64,000 bases of DNA from Azoamicus viridis. GTDB taxonomy: Bacteria; Pseudomonadota; Gammaproteobacteria; UBA6186; Azoamicaceae. This document shows, in pieces, positions 15,402 through 24,367 of the stretch. Location: the NCBI GenBank assembly GCA_043390165.1, contig DAWERM010000001.1, forward strand, positions 62,001 through 126,000, in the 5' to 3' direction. Position 1 is the stretch's first letter. Every line of letters starts with the position of its first letter. Under the pieces are notes generated by a model. The model saw nothing but the letters and a program-made list of their open reading frames with translations, did not search any database and had not been told where the DNA came from. Both the position numbers and the translations under genes were made by a program.

Positions 15402-16712
15402 TTATTTAAATAAATTAGTGTGAATGTTATTGGTTTTAAATGATTCTAATAAAATTATGTTTTTAAGTTTTTGTATATTTGTTTCAATGTCGAATATTGT
15501 TATTTCATCTAGAGCTGAAATCATTTTATTTATAGCGTCTATTCTTGTATTTCCATATGTAATTAATTTTCCTAATAATGGATCATAATGGATAGGAATT
15601 TCATATCCATTGTATATATGTGAATCAAATCTAATACCGTTACCACTTGGTATATGCAGAAATGTTATTTTGTTTCTTATTTTTTTTGGATTTACTATAT
15701 TAATTCTACATTCTATGGCATGTCCTAATATTTTTACATCTTTTTGTTTAATATTTAATTTTTCTTTAGCTGATATTTTTATTTGGTTTTCAACTATATC
15801 TATTCCTGTGACCATTTCAGTTATAGTATGTTCTACTTGCAATCGTGTATTCATTTCTATAAAAAAGAATTTATTGTTTTCGTATAAGAATTCAAATGTA
15901 CCTGCATTATAGTAGTTTATTTCATTGCAAACTGTTATGCATTTTTTTTTTATTTCATTTAGTAATTCTTCGTTAATATTTGCTACTGGAGTTTCTTCTA
16001 TAATTTTTTGATGATTTTGTTGAATGGTGCATTCTCTTTCTCCTAAAAATATTATGTTATTTGCTTGATCTTTAAGTATTTGTATTTCTATATGTCTAGG
16101 GGTATTTAAATATTTTTCCATATATATTGAGCTATTTTTGAACGATATATTTGCTTCTTTTTTAACTATTTCTAATTCTTTTTTGAGATTTTTATCGTTT
16201 TCTACAATTCGTATTCCCTTTCCACCACCACCATGAGTTATTTTTAGTATTATAGGATAGCCAATTTTATTGGCCAATGTAATATTATCTTTTTTGTTTT
16301 TGCCACATTTATAGGAAGATAGACATTCTATATCATGTTTTTTCATTAATTCTATTGCTGTTGGTTTATTACTCATTAATTTTATAGAATTTGCGGATGG
16401 CCCAATAAATACTATTTTGCTTTTTGTAGTTTGTTCTGCGAATGCAGCATTTTCTGATAAGAAACCATAACCAGGATGTATTGCGTCACAGCCACTTATT
16501 TCTGCCGCGCTAATTATATTATTTGTGTTAAGATAACTGTCTTTAGGATTTTCGTTTCCTATGCATATTGATTCATTTGCTTGATATATATGTATTAAAT
16601 TTTTATCAATTGTAGAATAAATAGCAGTAGTTTTTATATCTAATTTTTTACAACATCTAAGAATTCTAAGTGCTATTTCCCCTCTATTTGCAATTAATAT
16701 TTTGTTATGCAT
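15402..16712 (-). CDS. accC: Acetyl-CoA carboxylase, biotin carboxylase subunit
   Basis: AccC carboxylates biotin on AccB with ATP and bicarbonate, the first half-reaction of malonyl-CoA synthesis. The 436-residue protein has the N-terminal ILIANRGEIALRI, GYGFLSENAAFA, the ATP-grasp glycine loop THGGGGKGIRI, ERECTIQQNHQKIIEETP and FIEMNTRLQVEHTITEM. It is near full length (E. coli 449). The start overlaps the accB stop by eight bases. The carboxyltransferase genes accA and accD are not in the window. Confidence 0.96.
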   Translation of the reverse strand: MHNKILIANRGEIALRILRCCKKLDIKTTAIYSTIDKNLIHIYQANESICIGNENPKDSYLNTNNIISAAEISGCDAIHPGYGFLSENAAFAEQTTKSKIVFIGPSANSIKLMSNKPTAIELMKKHDIECLSSYKCGKNKKDNITLANKIGYPIILKITHGGGGKGIRIVENDKNLKKELEIVKKEANISFKNSSIYMEKYLNTPRHIEIQILKDQANNIIFLGERECTIQQNHQKIIEETPVANINEELLNEIKKKCITVCNEINYYNAGTFEFLYENNKFFFIEMNTRLQVEHTITEMVTGIDIVENQIKISAKEKLNIKQKDVKILGHAIECRINIVNPKKIRNKITFLHIPSGNGIRFDSHIYNGYEIPIHYDPLLGKLITYGNTRIDAINKMISALDEITIFDIETNIQKLKNIILLESFKTNNIHTNLFK

Positions 16713-17124
16713 GTTTTACTATAAACAAGTCTTGATTATATTCTACTGGACTGCCATCTAATACTAGTATTTTTTTTATTATGCAATTATATTCGGATTT
16801 TATTTGATTAAGTACTTTCATAGCTTCTATTATGCATATTGTATCACCGATATTTATATTTTTACCTTCATGTACAAATTGTGTTTTGTCTGGAGATGGT
16901 GATGTATAAAATATTCCAACAATCGGAGATTTTATTGTTAATAATTTTTCTATGTTATTTATTGATTTTTCATGCGTTTTGATGTTTTGTATGGTTTTGT
17001 TTTTTGTGTTTGAATGGTCTCTTGATTTTATTTTTATTGTATAGTTGGTATTTTTTATTTTTATTTCGTCAATATTGTATTCATTAATCAATATTATTAG
17101 TTTCTCTATTTGTTCTATTTTCAT
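16705..17124 (-). CDS. accB: Acetyl-CoA carboxylase, biotin carboxyl carrier protein
   Basis: AccB carries biotin between the two acetyl-CoA carboxylase active sites. The 139-residue protein has an N-terminal alpha segment (KIEQIEKLIILINEYNIDEI), a linker and a biotinyl domain with SPIVGIFYTSP and the biotin-accepting lysine in IIEAMKVLNQIKSE. It is shorter than E. coli (156), mainly in the linker. It overlaps accC by eight bases and the upstream cutA by 41 bases in another frame. Confidence 0.95.
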   Translation of the reverse strand: MKIEQIEKLIILINEYNIDEIKIKNTNYTIKIKSRDHSNTKNKTIQNIKTHEKSINNIEKLLTIKSPIVGIFYTSPSPDKTQFVHEGKNINIGDTICIIEAMKVLNQIKSEYNCIIKKILVLDGSPVEYNQDLFIVKHA

Positions 17125-17395
17125 TTTTTAATATTTTAAGTGTAACAATTTCAGGATTTTTATATGGATGTGTAGTTATTATTTTTTTTATTAATTTTTT
17201 TAAACTTTTTGCTTCAGTTTTTATGATTATACTAAACTCTTTTTCTTTGTATATTTTGTTTTTATACATATAGATTGATTGTATATTTTTTAATATAGTT
17301 ACACAATGAGACATTTTTAATTTAATTATATTTATAGCTGTTTTTTCAGCAGTAATATTGTTTGGATAATTGCAAATAATTATATAGACGTTCAT
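17084..17395 (-). CDS. cutA: CutA-family divalent cation tolerance protein
   Basis: CutA is a small trimeric, PII-like protein linked to metal tolerance; its molecular task is not well established. The 103-residue protein matches the family along its length: YIIICNYPNN at the N-terminus, KSLKKLIKKIITTHPYKNPEIVTLKI near the C-terminus. The HPY-x-x-PEI segment is the family hallmark. Its last 41 bases overlap the start of accB out of frame, the largest coding overlap I found in the window. Confidence 0.88.
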   Translation of the reverse strand: MNVYIIICNYPNNITAEKTAINIIKLKMSHCVTILKNIQSIYMYKNKIYKEKEFSIIIKTEAKSLKKLIKKIITTHPYKNPEIVTLKILKNENRTNRETNNID

Positions 17396-17561
17396 GTTTT
17401 TTTTTAGAATTTTAGCTTCTATTATATGTTTTTTAAATTTAGATTAAAAATTAATTTTTAGGGGTTGTTTTTATTAAAAAAAACTATATATATACTTCTA
17501 AATGTAATTTTTAATTAATTTTTTATTAGATTTTATATAATTATGAATTGGAGTTGTTATT

Positions 17562-17852
17562 ATGAATAATGTAGGTATTCGTCCTTTATCGGATAGAGTT
17601 GTTATAAAAAGGGTTGAAAAACGTACTACAGATGGTGGTATAATTATTCCTGAAACATCGAATGATAAATCTCAAAAGGGCATTGTTGTCGCAATAGGTC
17701 CTGGCAAGGTGGATAATGGCAAGTTACAGCCGTTATCCTTAAAGTGCAATGATAATGTTATATTTGGGAAATATTCTGGTACTGAAATTACAATAAAGGG
17801 TCAGGATTATTTAATTATGAAAGAAGAAGATGTTATAGGAATTATTGAATAA
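17562..17852 (+). CDS. groES: Co-chaperonin GroES
   Basis: GroES caps the GroEL folding chamber. The 96-residue protein has IRPLSDRVVIKRVE, the mobile loop KRTTDGGIIIPETS, GIVVAIGPGKVDNGK and YLIMKEEDVIGIIE, the family's full set, and is the usual length. groEL follows 38 bases downstream in the same transcription unit. The 166 bases upstream hold no CIRCE element and no clear heat-shock (sigma-32) promoter by eye. Codons are richer in G and C than in neighbouring leftward genes, as expected for a highly expressed gene. Confidence 0.98.
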   Translation: MNNVGIRPLSDRVVIKRVEKRTTDGGIIIPETSNDKSQKGIVVAIGPGKVDNGKLQPLSLKCNDNVIFGKYSGTEITIKGQDYLIMKEEDVIGIIE

Positions 17853-17890
17853 TTTTTGTTTATTTATGTTAAGTTAAGAGGTTTATTAAA

Positions 17891-19543
17891 GTGAGTGTAA
17901 AAGAAATTCGTTATGGGGAAAGTGCTCGTAAAAAATTATTAGAAGGTGTTATAACGCTAGCTAATGTAGTGCAAAAAACGTTAGGGCCTTGTGGTAGGAA
18001 TGTCGTTATAGAAAAATCTTTTGGATCACCTACTATAACAAAAGATGGAGTTTCAGTTGCTAAGGAAATAGAATTAGAAGATAGGTTTGCTAATATGGGT
18101 GCTCAGATGATTAAGGAAGTTGCTTCTCAAACTTCAGATATAGCAGGCGATGGAACCACTACAGCTACAGTTTTAGCGAAATGTATAGTTATAGAAGGTA
18201 ATAAATGTGTCGCAGCTGGTATGAATCCTATGGATTTAAAGAAAGGTATAGATAAAGCCTCAGCTATTTGTATAGAAGAGTTAAAGAAGATGTCTATTCC
18301 ATGTGTAAGTGACAAGGAAATTTCACAAGTTGGTTCTATATCAGCTAATTCTGATAAATCAATTGGTGAGATTATATCTAATGCTATGATTAAAGTTGGC
18401 AAGGAGGGTGTAATAACAGTTGAAGAAGGAAATAGTTTAGAAAATGAGTTGGAAGTAGTAGAAGGAATGCAATTTGATAAAGGTTATATTTCTCCGTACT
18501 TTATAAATAATCAAAGAAATATGAGCTGTGAGTTAGAAAATCCATATATTTTGATAATTGATAAGAAAATTACTAGCATACGTGACATGTTGCCTATCTT
18601 AGAAAGTATAACCAAAACTGGAAGACCTTTATTTATTATAGCTGAAGATATAGAGGGAGAAGCATTAGCTACATTGGTTGTTAATAACATAAGAGGTATA
18701 GTTAGATCATGTGCTGTTAAAGGACCTGGTTTTGGAGATAGAAGAAAATCTATGTTAGAGGATATTGCTATATTAACTAATACTAGTGTTATATCTGATG
18801 AATTGGGTTTATCTTTAGAATCCGTTGGAATAGAAGAGCTAGGTATGGCTAAGAGAATAGTAGTAACTAAAGAAGCCACTACAATTATAGATGGTGTAGG
18901 GGAAGAGAATGCTATAAAAGATAGAGTAAGACAAATTCAAAAACAAATAGAGGAATCTAATTCTGACTATGATAAAGAAAAATTACAAGAACGAGCAGCT
19001 AAATTATCAGGTGGTGTTGCTGTTATAAAAGTTGGAGCAGCAACTGAAGTTGAAATGAAAGAAAAGAAAGCTCGAGTTGAAGATGCATTGCATGCTACTA
19101 GAGCTGCAGTTGAAGAAGGTGTTTTGCCAGGTGGTGGAGTTGCTTATATAAGAGTAATGGATAAGGTAAGAAATATTAAGTACGATAATGAAGATCAGTC
19201 TCATGGTGGAAAGATAGTTTTACGCGCTTTAGAAGCTCCATTGCGTCAAATAGTTGCAAACGCAGGTTATGAACCAGCTGTTATATTAGAAGCTGTAAAA
19301 AAAGGTACTGGTAATTTTGGTTTTAATGTTTTATTGGAATCATATGGAGACATGATTGAATATGGAATTTTGGATCCAACTAAAGTTACACGATATGCAT
19401 TGCAACATGCATGTTCGATTGCTGGACTAATGCTAACAACTGAATGTGCTATAGCTGAGTTACCTAAATCTGATAAAGATTCAGCTAATTCACAGGTAAG
19501 CCCTGCAATGTCTTCTATGAATGATGGTATGGGAATGATGTAA
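17891..19543 (+). CDS. groEL: Chaperonin GroEL
   Basis: GroEL is the 60-kDa ATP-driven folding chaperone. The 550-residue protein is full length and has LGPCGRNVVIEKSFG, AGDGTTTATVLA with the catalytic Asp of the ATP site, and KDGVSVAKEIELEDRFANMGA, and ends in a short Met-Gly tail (MNDGMGMM), like the GGM tail of the family. The start is GTG 17891, ten bases after an AAGAGG ribosome site. In reduced endosymbionts GroEL is typically very abundant, buffering unstable proteins. Followed by a perfect 7-bp hairpin. Confidence 0.98.
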   Translation: MSVKEIRYGESARKKLLEGVITLANVVQKTLGPCGRNVVIEKSFGSPTITKDGVSVAKEIELEDRFANMGAQMIKEVASQTSDIAGDGTTTATVLAKCIVIEGNKCVAAGMNPMDLKKGIDKASAICIEELKKMSIPCVSDKEISQVGSISANSDKSIGEIISNAMIKVGKEGVITVEEGNSLENELEVVEGMQFDKGYISPYFINNQRNMSCELENPYILIIDKKITSIRDMLPILESITKTGRPLFIIAEDIEGEALATLVVNNIRGIVRSCAVKGPGFGDRRKSMLEDIAILTNTSVISDELGLSLESVGIEELGMAKRIVVTKEATTIIDGVGEENAIKDRVRQIQKQIEESNSDYDKEKLQERAAKLSGGVAVIKVGAATEVEMKEKKARVEDALHATRAAVEEGVLPGGGVAYIRVMDKVRNIKYDNEDQSHGGKIVLRALEAPLRQIVANAGYEPAVILEAVKKGTGNFGFNVLLESYGDMIEYGILDPTKVTRYALQHACSIAGLMLTTECAIAELPKSDKDSANSQVSPAMSSMNDGMGMM

Positions 19544-19550
19544 AATGGAT

Positions 19551-19571
19551 GCTGGAATTTTATATTCCAGC
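19551..19571. terminator. Hairpin between convergent groEL and ybaB
   Basis: A perfect stem gctggaa (19551-19557) and ttccagc (19565-19571) with a 7-base loop lies eight bases after the groEL stop and 42 bases from the ybaB stop. It is one of the few G+C-containing stems outside RNA genes. No long T run follows on the + strand, so it may stabilise the 3' end or act as a weak terminator for either side. Confidence 0.5.
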
Positions 19572-19612
19572 ACAAAATATGATAGTCGTAGTGGTTCAGA
19601 TTTTTTTAATAA

Positions 19613-19909
19613 TTAGTTTAAACTTAACATATGTTCGGTTGTTACTGTTGTTTTTATAGTTTCTTGTTTCTTTATATAATCATTTATAGCTAATAGTAAT
19701 AGTTTTTCTATAATATCTTTTTTTTCAGTAAGAATGCTTTCATCTATATTTATATTTTTTATATTGCCATTTCCTGTGCCTGTTATTTTGATTGCTCCAG
19801 CTCCAGATTCTCCAGTTATTATTTTTTTATCTAGTTCTGTTTTAATTTTATTTATTATATTTGAGCTTTTATTTATATTAGAGAAAATATCATTTATGTA
19901 ATTGTTCAT
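19613..19909 (-). CDS. ybaB: YbaB/EbfC nucleoid-associated protein
   Basis: YbaB/EbfC is a small dimeric DNA-binding protein usually encoded with dnaX and recR. The 98-residue protein has an N-terminal helix, then GESGAGAIKITGTGNGNIKNINID, matching the family's G-x-V-x-V-x-x-G-x-G-x-x-x-x-I-x-I-D core, and a C-terminal helix. It follows dnaX with a six-base spacer. recR, normally next, is absent here; groESL is there instead. Confidence 0.88.
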   Translation of the reverse strand: MNNYINDIFSNINKSSNIINKIKTELDKKIITGESGAGAIKITGTGNGNIKNINIDESILTEKKDIIEKLLLLAINDYIKKQETIKTTVTTEHMLSLN

Positions 19910-19915
19910 TTTTTA

Positions 19916-20995
19916 TTAACTTTTCTTTTTTAATATTATTTTTGTAATAAGAAAATCAAATCCTAGTTTGATATTAGGGGAGTATTCTATATAATTTTTT
20001 TCTTCTGATATACTATTGTAATATTCTTGTATGTCTTTAATGTTAAGAGCATTGGATATTATATCCATAATTCTATCTTTTTTAAACTTTATTTTTTTTA
20101 TGTTTAATTTATAAATTAGTATTTCATGCAATACTATTTGTATTTGATCCAATATCTTGTTGTAGTCTGTTGTATTTTCATTTAGCAAATCTGTTAATTT
20201 TAATATTTTAGTTAATTTTTTTTTATGTATTAATATTATTAATAGATAGATTTTCTTTTTATTGATTATTCCGATAAAATTTTCTAGATACTTATAGTTA
20301 ATAATGTTGTCATTTAAAATTATTATTTTTTCTAATGTATTTATAGCATGCCTAAGACTTCCATTTGAAAAATGCGCAATTAAGCGTATCGATTCTGCAT
20401 TATATTTTATTTTTTCAGTTTCTAGTATTTTGATTAATCTACTATAAATTTCATTGTATGAAATTCTTTTCAGATCTAGATTAATTGATCTTGATATTAT
20501 TGTTTCTGGTATTTTATTTATATTTGTTGTTATTAGTATGTATTTGGTGTTTTTTACTGGTTCTTCTAATGTTTTTAATAATACATTAAAGCTGCTATTT
20601 GATAGCATGTGAACTTCATCTAATATATATATTTTAAAACGACTATACATTGTTGTGTAGTTTGATGAATTTATTAAATCTTTTATGTCTTCAACTTTTG
20701 TTTTTGATGCTGCGTCTAGTTCTATTGTATCCATACTTGAACTTGTGTTTATACTTTTACATGAATTGCAGTTGTCACATGGTGTTAATGTTATTTCCAA
20801 TTCACAATTTAAACATTTTGAAAATATTCTAGCAATTGTAGTTTTTCCTGTTCCTGGTGCTCCGTTTATTAAATAACAGTGATGCAATTTGTTTTGTTTT
20901 ATGGAATTTTTAAGTATAAATACGGCTTCGTTTTGACCTACGACATCGTCAAATTTTTTTGGCCGCCATTTATTTGAAAGTATTTCGTAAGTCAT
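19916..20995 (-). CDS. dnaX: DNA polymerase III clamp-loader subunit gamma/tau (short)
   Basis: DnaX is the ATPase core of the replication clamp loader. The 359-residue protein has KWRPKKFDDVVGQ, the Walker A NGAPGTGKTTIAR near residue 44, the zinc cysteines in CLNCELEITLTPCDNCNSC, DEVHMLSNSSFNVLLKTLEEP and the SRS motif in TIISRSINLDL. It ends in or just after the oligomerisation domain, shorter even than the E. coli gamma form (431), so there is no tau extension to bind polymerase or helicase. Preceded by the SRP RNA gene and followed by ybaB. Confidence 0.95.
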   Translation of the reverse strand: MTYEILSNKWRPKKFDDVVGQNEAVFILKNSIKQNKLHHCYLINGAPGTGKTTIARIFSKCLNCELEITLTPCDNCNSCKSINTSSSMDTIELDAASKTKVEDIKDLINSSNYTTMYSRFKIYILDEVHMLSNSSFNVLLKTLEEPVKNTKYILITTNINKIPETIISRSINLDLKRISYNEIYSRLIKILETEKIKYNAESIRLIAHFSNGSLRHAINTLEKIIILNDNIINYKYLENFIGIINKKKIYLLIILIHKKKLTKILKLTDLLNENTTDYNKILDQIQIVLHEILIYKLNIKKIKFKKDRIMDIISNALNIKDIQEYYNSISEEKNYIEYSPNIKLGFDFLITKIILKKKS

Positions 20996-21019
20996 GTAGA
21001 ATTTTTGAATCTTCCTTTT

Positions 21020-21133
21020 GGTAGTTTTGTATAGCCATTTTTACATCTATCTTTGAATGCTACCGCTGCTACCTTCCGATCCTGACGGGGTTTTACATTC
21101 TTCAATCTTGCAAGTGACTATACAAATCTACCG
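21020..21133 (-). ncRNA. ffs: Signal recognition particle 4.5S RNA
   Basis: On the reverse strand the Ffh-binding core GTCAGGATCGGAAGGTAGCAGC (positions 21059-21087 region) with its GGAA tetraloop is clear. It is enclosed by a long helix: GTATAGTCA (from 21123) pairs with TGGCTATAC (to 21029), and CTACC / GGTAG (21128-21132 with 21020-21024) extend it. Total about 114 bases, the size of E. coli 4.5S RNA. It lies directly upstream of dnaX, the position known in many bacteria such as Bacillus. Exact ends are inferred from pairing. Confidence 0.93.
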
Positions 21134-21171
21134 GCAAGAATAATATCATATTTATAGTGCATATGATAGTG

Positions 21172-21909
21172 TTATTTGAATTTTTTTATAGCAACTTTTG
21201 CGTTTTTATTTAAAAATGTTTCGTTGTATGATTTTGTTAAAATATATAATTCTTTGTACTTTAAGCTGTTTTTTATCTTGTAGTTTTTATCAAGTGAATT
21301 AATTCTATTAATAGATGCTGAGTATATTTTTCTTTCCATATAATATTCTGCTATGTTTAATTCATGATTTATTATTTCTTTGTTTAGAAAATCTATTTTA
21401 TTATTAGTTTTTTTTACAAGTGTTTTATTTTTGCAATTTTTTTTTATTAATTCTAAATTAATCAATGACTGTTTTGTAGCGTTTTGGTCGCGTTTAAATT
21501 TTTTTATAGGGAAAATATTAAAAAATATGTTTTTTGGGGTAGTGTATTCTAAAATTGATTTTAAGTAATATGCGTAATTTGTATATTTATCTGTTTTATA
21601 TGTTTTAGTGTAAGTATTTATATTGTTTAATGCAGATTTAAAATTTTTCAATTTATATTGAATTATTATTATATAAAGTTTGGAAATTTTAATTTTTTTT
21701 GGTTTTGTGTTTTTATTTGTTATTACTTTATAAAATGTATGAATAGCTTGTGTGTATTTGTGGTTTAAATACTGTTTTTTTGCTATGAAATAGTTTGTAT
21801 CAGTTTTTGCATAAATTTCACGTGTTCCTATTATTATAAATATAATAATGAAAAAGAATTGTAGTATATTTAAAAATATATTTTTTTTAGTTAGTGATTG
21901 TTTTATCAT
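21172..21909 (-). CDS. bamD: BamD-like outer membrane assembly protein without lipobox
   Basis: BamD is the essential TPR protein of the BAM complex that inserts beta-barrel proteins. The 245-residue protein has the TPR-like repeat YFIAKKQYLNHKYTQAIHTF, YAYYLKSILEY, FKRDQNATKQSLINLE (matching the family's R-D-x-x-x-A segment) and ELNIAEYYMERKIYSASINRI, the most conserved BamD helix. Normal BamD is a lipoprotein with a Leu-x-Gly-Cys box; here the hydrophobic leader (residues about 12-31) ends REIYAKTD with no cysteine, so it would be either a signal-peptidase-I substrate or membrane-anchored. Overlaps der by four bases. Confidence 0.85.
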   Translation of the reverse strand: MIKQSLTKKNIFLNILQFFFIIIFIIIGTREIYAKTDTNYFIAKKQYLNHKYTQAIHTFYKVITNKNTKPKKIKISKLYIIIIQYKLKNFKSALNNINTYTKTYKTDKYTNYAYYLKSILEYTTPKNIFFNIFPIKKFKRDQNATKQSLINLELIKKNCKNKTLVKKTNNKIDFLNKEIINHELNIAEYYMERKIYSASINRINSLDKNYKIKNSLKYKELYILTKSYNETFLNKNAKVAIKKFK

Positions 21910-23219
21910 AATGGATGTTTGTTTTTTCCTAGTGTTATTTTTTTTATATTTATTTTTATTGGAATATTTATTAATTTTAATTTTTTTATTAATGATCCTA
22001 ATATGTATTTTTTATAATTTATAGAGATTTTTTCTTTATTAGCAAATATATTTATTGTTAGCGGTTCATATTTAATTACATTAGCGTAGTAAAATTTCGT
22101 TTTTTCGGTGTAACATTTTTTACTTTCTATAATTTTTATTATATTTTTTAGATATGTTGATGAATATTTTATATTTTGGAAATTATTTAAAAATGATATT
22201 TTATTAGTTAAATTTTTAATTCCAAATCCATATTTAGATGATATGAAATGATATGTTATAAATTCTGCAAATTTTAATTTTATTTTTATTATTTTTTCAG
22301 TTTCTTTTAATTTTTTTTTTTCAATTAAATCTGACTTATTTATTGCTATTATTACAGGTTTTCCTATATTAATGCTATACCTTAATAAGTTTAAATCTTG
22401 TTTAGTTATTCCATCTATAATGTCTATAACTAATATGGACATATTGCTATTATTTATTGATTCGAAGCTTTGTTTAATAGCAATTTTTTCTGTATCATTT
22501 ATTAATTTTTTTTTGTATTTTATTCCTGCTGTATCTACTATAATATAGTTTTTTTTATTAATATTTAAGTCTACATGTATACTATCTCTAGTTGTCCCAG
22601 GTTTGCTATGCACTATTGTTCTGTTTGAGTTTGTTATTTTATTTACTAATGACGATTTTCCAACATTTGGCCTACCTAATATTGCAATTTTATAGTTATT
22701 ATTTATTTTTATATTATCTTCCAAAGAATTTTTTGAAGAATTTGTTTCTATTTCTGATAATAATTTATTTATTCCTATATTTTGTTTTATTGATATTTTA
22801 GTTGTAGTTTTGAATTTAAGTTTTTCATTCTCGAATATTGTATCATGTTGGTTTAATAAATCTATTTTATTTATAATAAATATTATCTTTTTTCCAAGTT
22901 TTTTTAAAATATTTATTATATTTACATCTATGTAATTAATTTTAGCATTTGCTTCAAACATATATAGAATTATAGTTGATTCTTTTATTGCTATCCAAGT
23001 TTGCTTTAATGATAAAAAGTCTGTTTCTTCGTTTTCGTATCCTATACCCGCAGTGTCTGTTATAGAATATATGGTTGATTTTATTTTTGTTAATTTACAT
23101 TTTCTATCTCTTGTATAACCCATATGGTTTGTTACTAATGAGTTCTTCGTTTTGGTTAATACATTAAACAATGATGATTTGCCTACGTTTTTTTTTCCTA
23201 ATATAACTATTTTATCCAT
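21906..23219 (-). CDS. der: Ribosome assembly GTPase Der (EngA)
   Basis: Der has two GTPase domains and a KH-like domain and is needed for 50S assembly. The 437-residue protein shows a first P-loop GKKNVGKSS near residue 8 with DTAG, NKID and a second P-loop GRPNVGKSS near 182 with KPGTTRDS, VDTAGIKYK and NKSD. The C-terminal KH-like region (about 350-437) is present but diverged, rich in Lys, Asn and Ile. It sits in the hisS-yfgM-bamB-der order of gammaproteobacteria, two bases before bamB's stop on the same strand. Confidence 0.96.
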   Translation of the reverse strand: MDKIVILGKKNVGKSSLFNVLTKTKNSLVTNHMGYTRDRKCKLTKIKSTIYSITDTAGIGYENEETDFLSLKQTWIAIKESTIILYMFEANAKINYIDVNIINILKKLGKKIIFIINKIDLLNQHDTIFENEKLKFKTTTKISIKQNIGINKLLSEIETNSSKNSLEDNIKINNNYKIAILGRPNVGKSSLVNKITNSNRTIVHSKPGTTRDSIHVDLNINKKNYIIVDTAGIKYKKKLINDTEKIAIKQSFESINNSNMSILVIDIIDGITKQDLNLLRYSINIGKPVIIAINKSDLIEKKKLKETEKIIKIKLKFAEFITYHFISSKYGFGIKNLTNKISFLNNFQNIKYSSTYLKNIIKIIESKKCYTEKTKFYYANVIKYEPLTINIFANKEKISINYKKYILGSLIKKLKLINIPIKINIKKITLGKNKHPL

Positions 23220-23220
23220 A

Positions 23221-24363
23221 TTATACTTTTATTTTTATGTATATTATCTTTCCATTTTTAGATAATACATAGATATTTTCTTTATTTGTTTTTTGTAATT
23301 TTTTTATTTTAGAGCTAATGCTTATTTTTTCTTTTATTTCAGTAATTTTGTTATCATTTTTTATTAAATATAACGTTCCATTTTCATCACTTATAATTGT
23401 TGCGTTTAGTTTATTTAAAAATATTGGATTTGTTAATTTTTTTGTAGTTAAGTTGTTGTTTTTCCATATTAGCTCTCCATTGTCTTTATTAAGTAATTTT
23501 ATTTTGCCTGTTTTTTTTACGATAAGTATATTATCGTTTGTTTTTAATATGTTTACTTTTGATTTAAATGTTTTTTTCCATAAAATTTCTTTCGTGTTAA
23601 TTTTTATGGCTGTTAAATTTCCATTGTAATTTAATGTATATAGAATTTTATTATAAAAAATTATTGTTTTTATTGCATTTAGTGATTGTTTATATTCTGT
23701 TGAATATTGTGAACCAAGCATATCTTTAACCCATAGTATATTACCAAATTTTTGATTTATCGCTGTTATTTTTCCATTATATGAGATATTATAAAGAGTA
23801 TTTTTTGATTTTATAAGTGTGTGTGTTCCTAATATACTTGGTTGTATTGTGTTTATAGAAGAATGCCAAATTTTTTTTCCATTTGATGAGTCTAATGCTA
23901 TTATTTTATCATCGTGAGTTGATATATATATTGTATCATTTGTAGCTTTTATTAGAAATGTAAGTTTATCTTCAAGTTTTATCTTCCATTTTATACTTCC
24001 TGTGTAGTTATCTATTGCTATTAAATTTTTATTTTTTGTAATTAGTATAGCAAGTTGTTTATTTGCTATGATCCCGGAAGTAATAGTGTTTTTGAATATT
24101 TTTTTCCAAATAATTTTATTATTTTTTATTAGAGTTATTTTATTTTTATATGGTACATATACAGTATTATCTACAAATTTACAATTTGTTAGTGATCCAA
24201 TATGATTAGTGTTAATGCATTTTGCGTAGATTTTTTCTATTTTTATACTATTGTATAAGTTATTTTGTGCATAACTATTTTTGGAATTTAAATTTATTAT
24301 AATTAGCATTAATGTTAATATTATTGATAGTTTAATGTTTGTTTTTTTTGTAGTTGTTAGCAT
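23221..24363 (-). CDS. bamB: BamB-like outer membrane assembly beta-propeller without lipobox
   Basis: BamB is the WD-like beta-propeller lipoprotein of the BAM complex. The 380-residue protein has repeated PQQ-type blades: IDNYTGSIKWKIKLED, LDSSNGKKIWHSSI, INQKFGNILWVKDM, INTKEILWKKTF and LNKDNGELIWKNN, each with the G-x-x-x-W end. The N-terminus is a signal peptide (about residues 10-32) ending SYAQNN with no lipobox cysteine, unlike the family. The call rests on blades plus the yfgM-bamB-der order. Confidence 0.9.
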   Translation of the reverse strand: MLTTTKKTNIKLSIILTLMLIIINLNSKNSYAQNNLYNSIKIEKIYAKCINTNHIGSLTNCKFVDNTVYVPYKNKITLIKNNKIIWKKIFKNTITSGIIANKQLAILITKNKNLIAIDNYTGSIKWKIKLEDKLTFLIKATNDTIYISTHDDKIIALDSSNGKKIWHSSINTIQPSILGTHTLIKSKNTLYNISYNGKITAINQKFGNILWVKDMLGSQYSTEYKQSLNAIKTIIFYNKILYTLNYNGNLTAIKINTKEILWKKTFKSKVNILKTNDNILIVKKTGKIKLLNKDNGELIWKNNNLTTKKLTNPIFLNKLNATIISDENGTLYLIKNDNKITEIKEKISISSKIKKLQKTNKENIYVLSKNGKIIYIKIKV

Positions 24364-24367
24364 ATTT

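Noticed and set aside
17396..17561. CIRCE or sigma-32 heat-shock element before groES
   Set aside because: No TTAGCACTC-type inverted repeat or CTTGAA/CCCCAT pair is visible.
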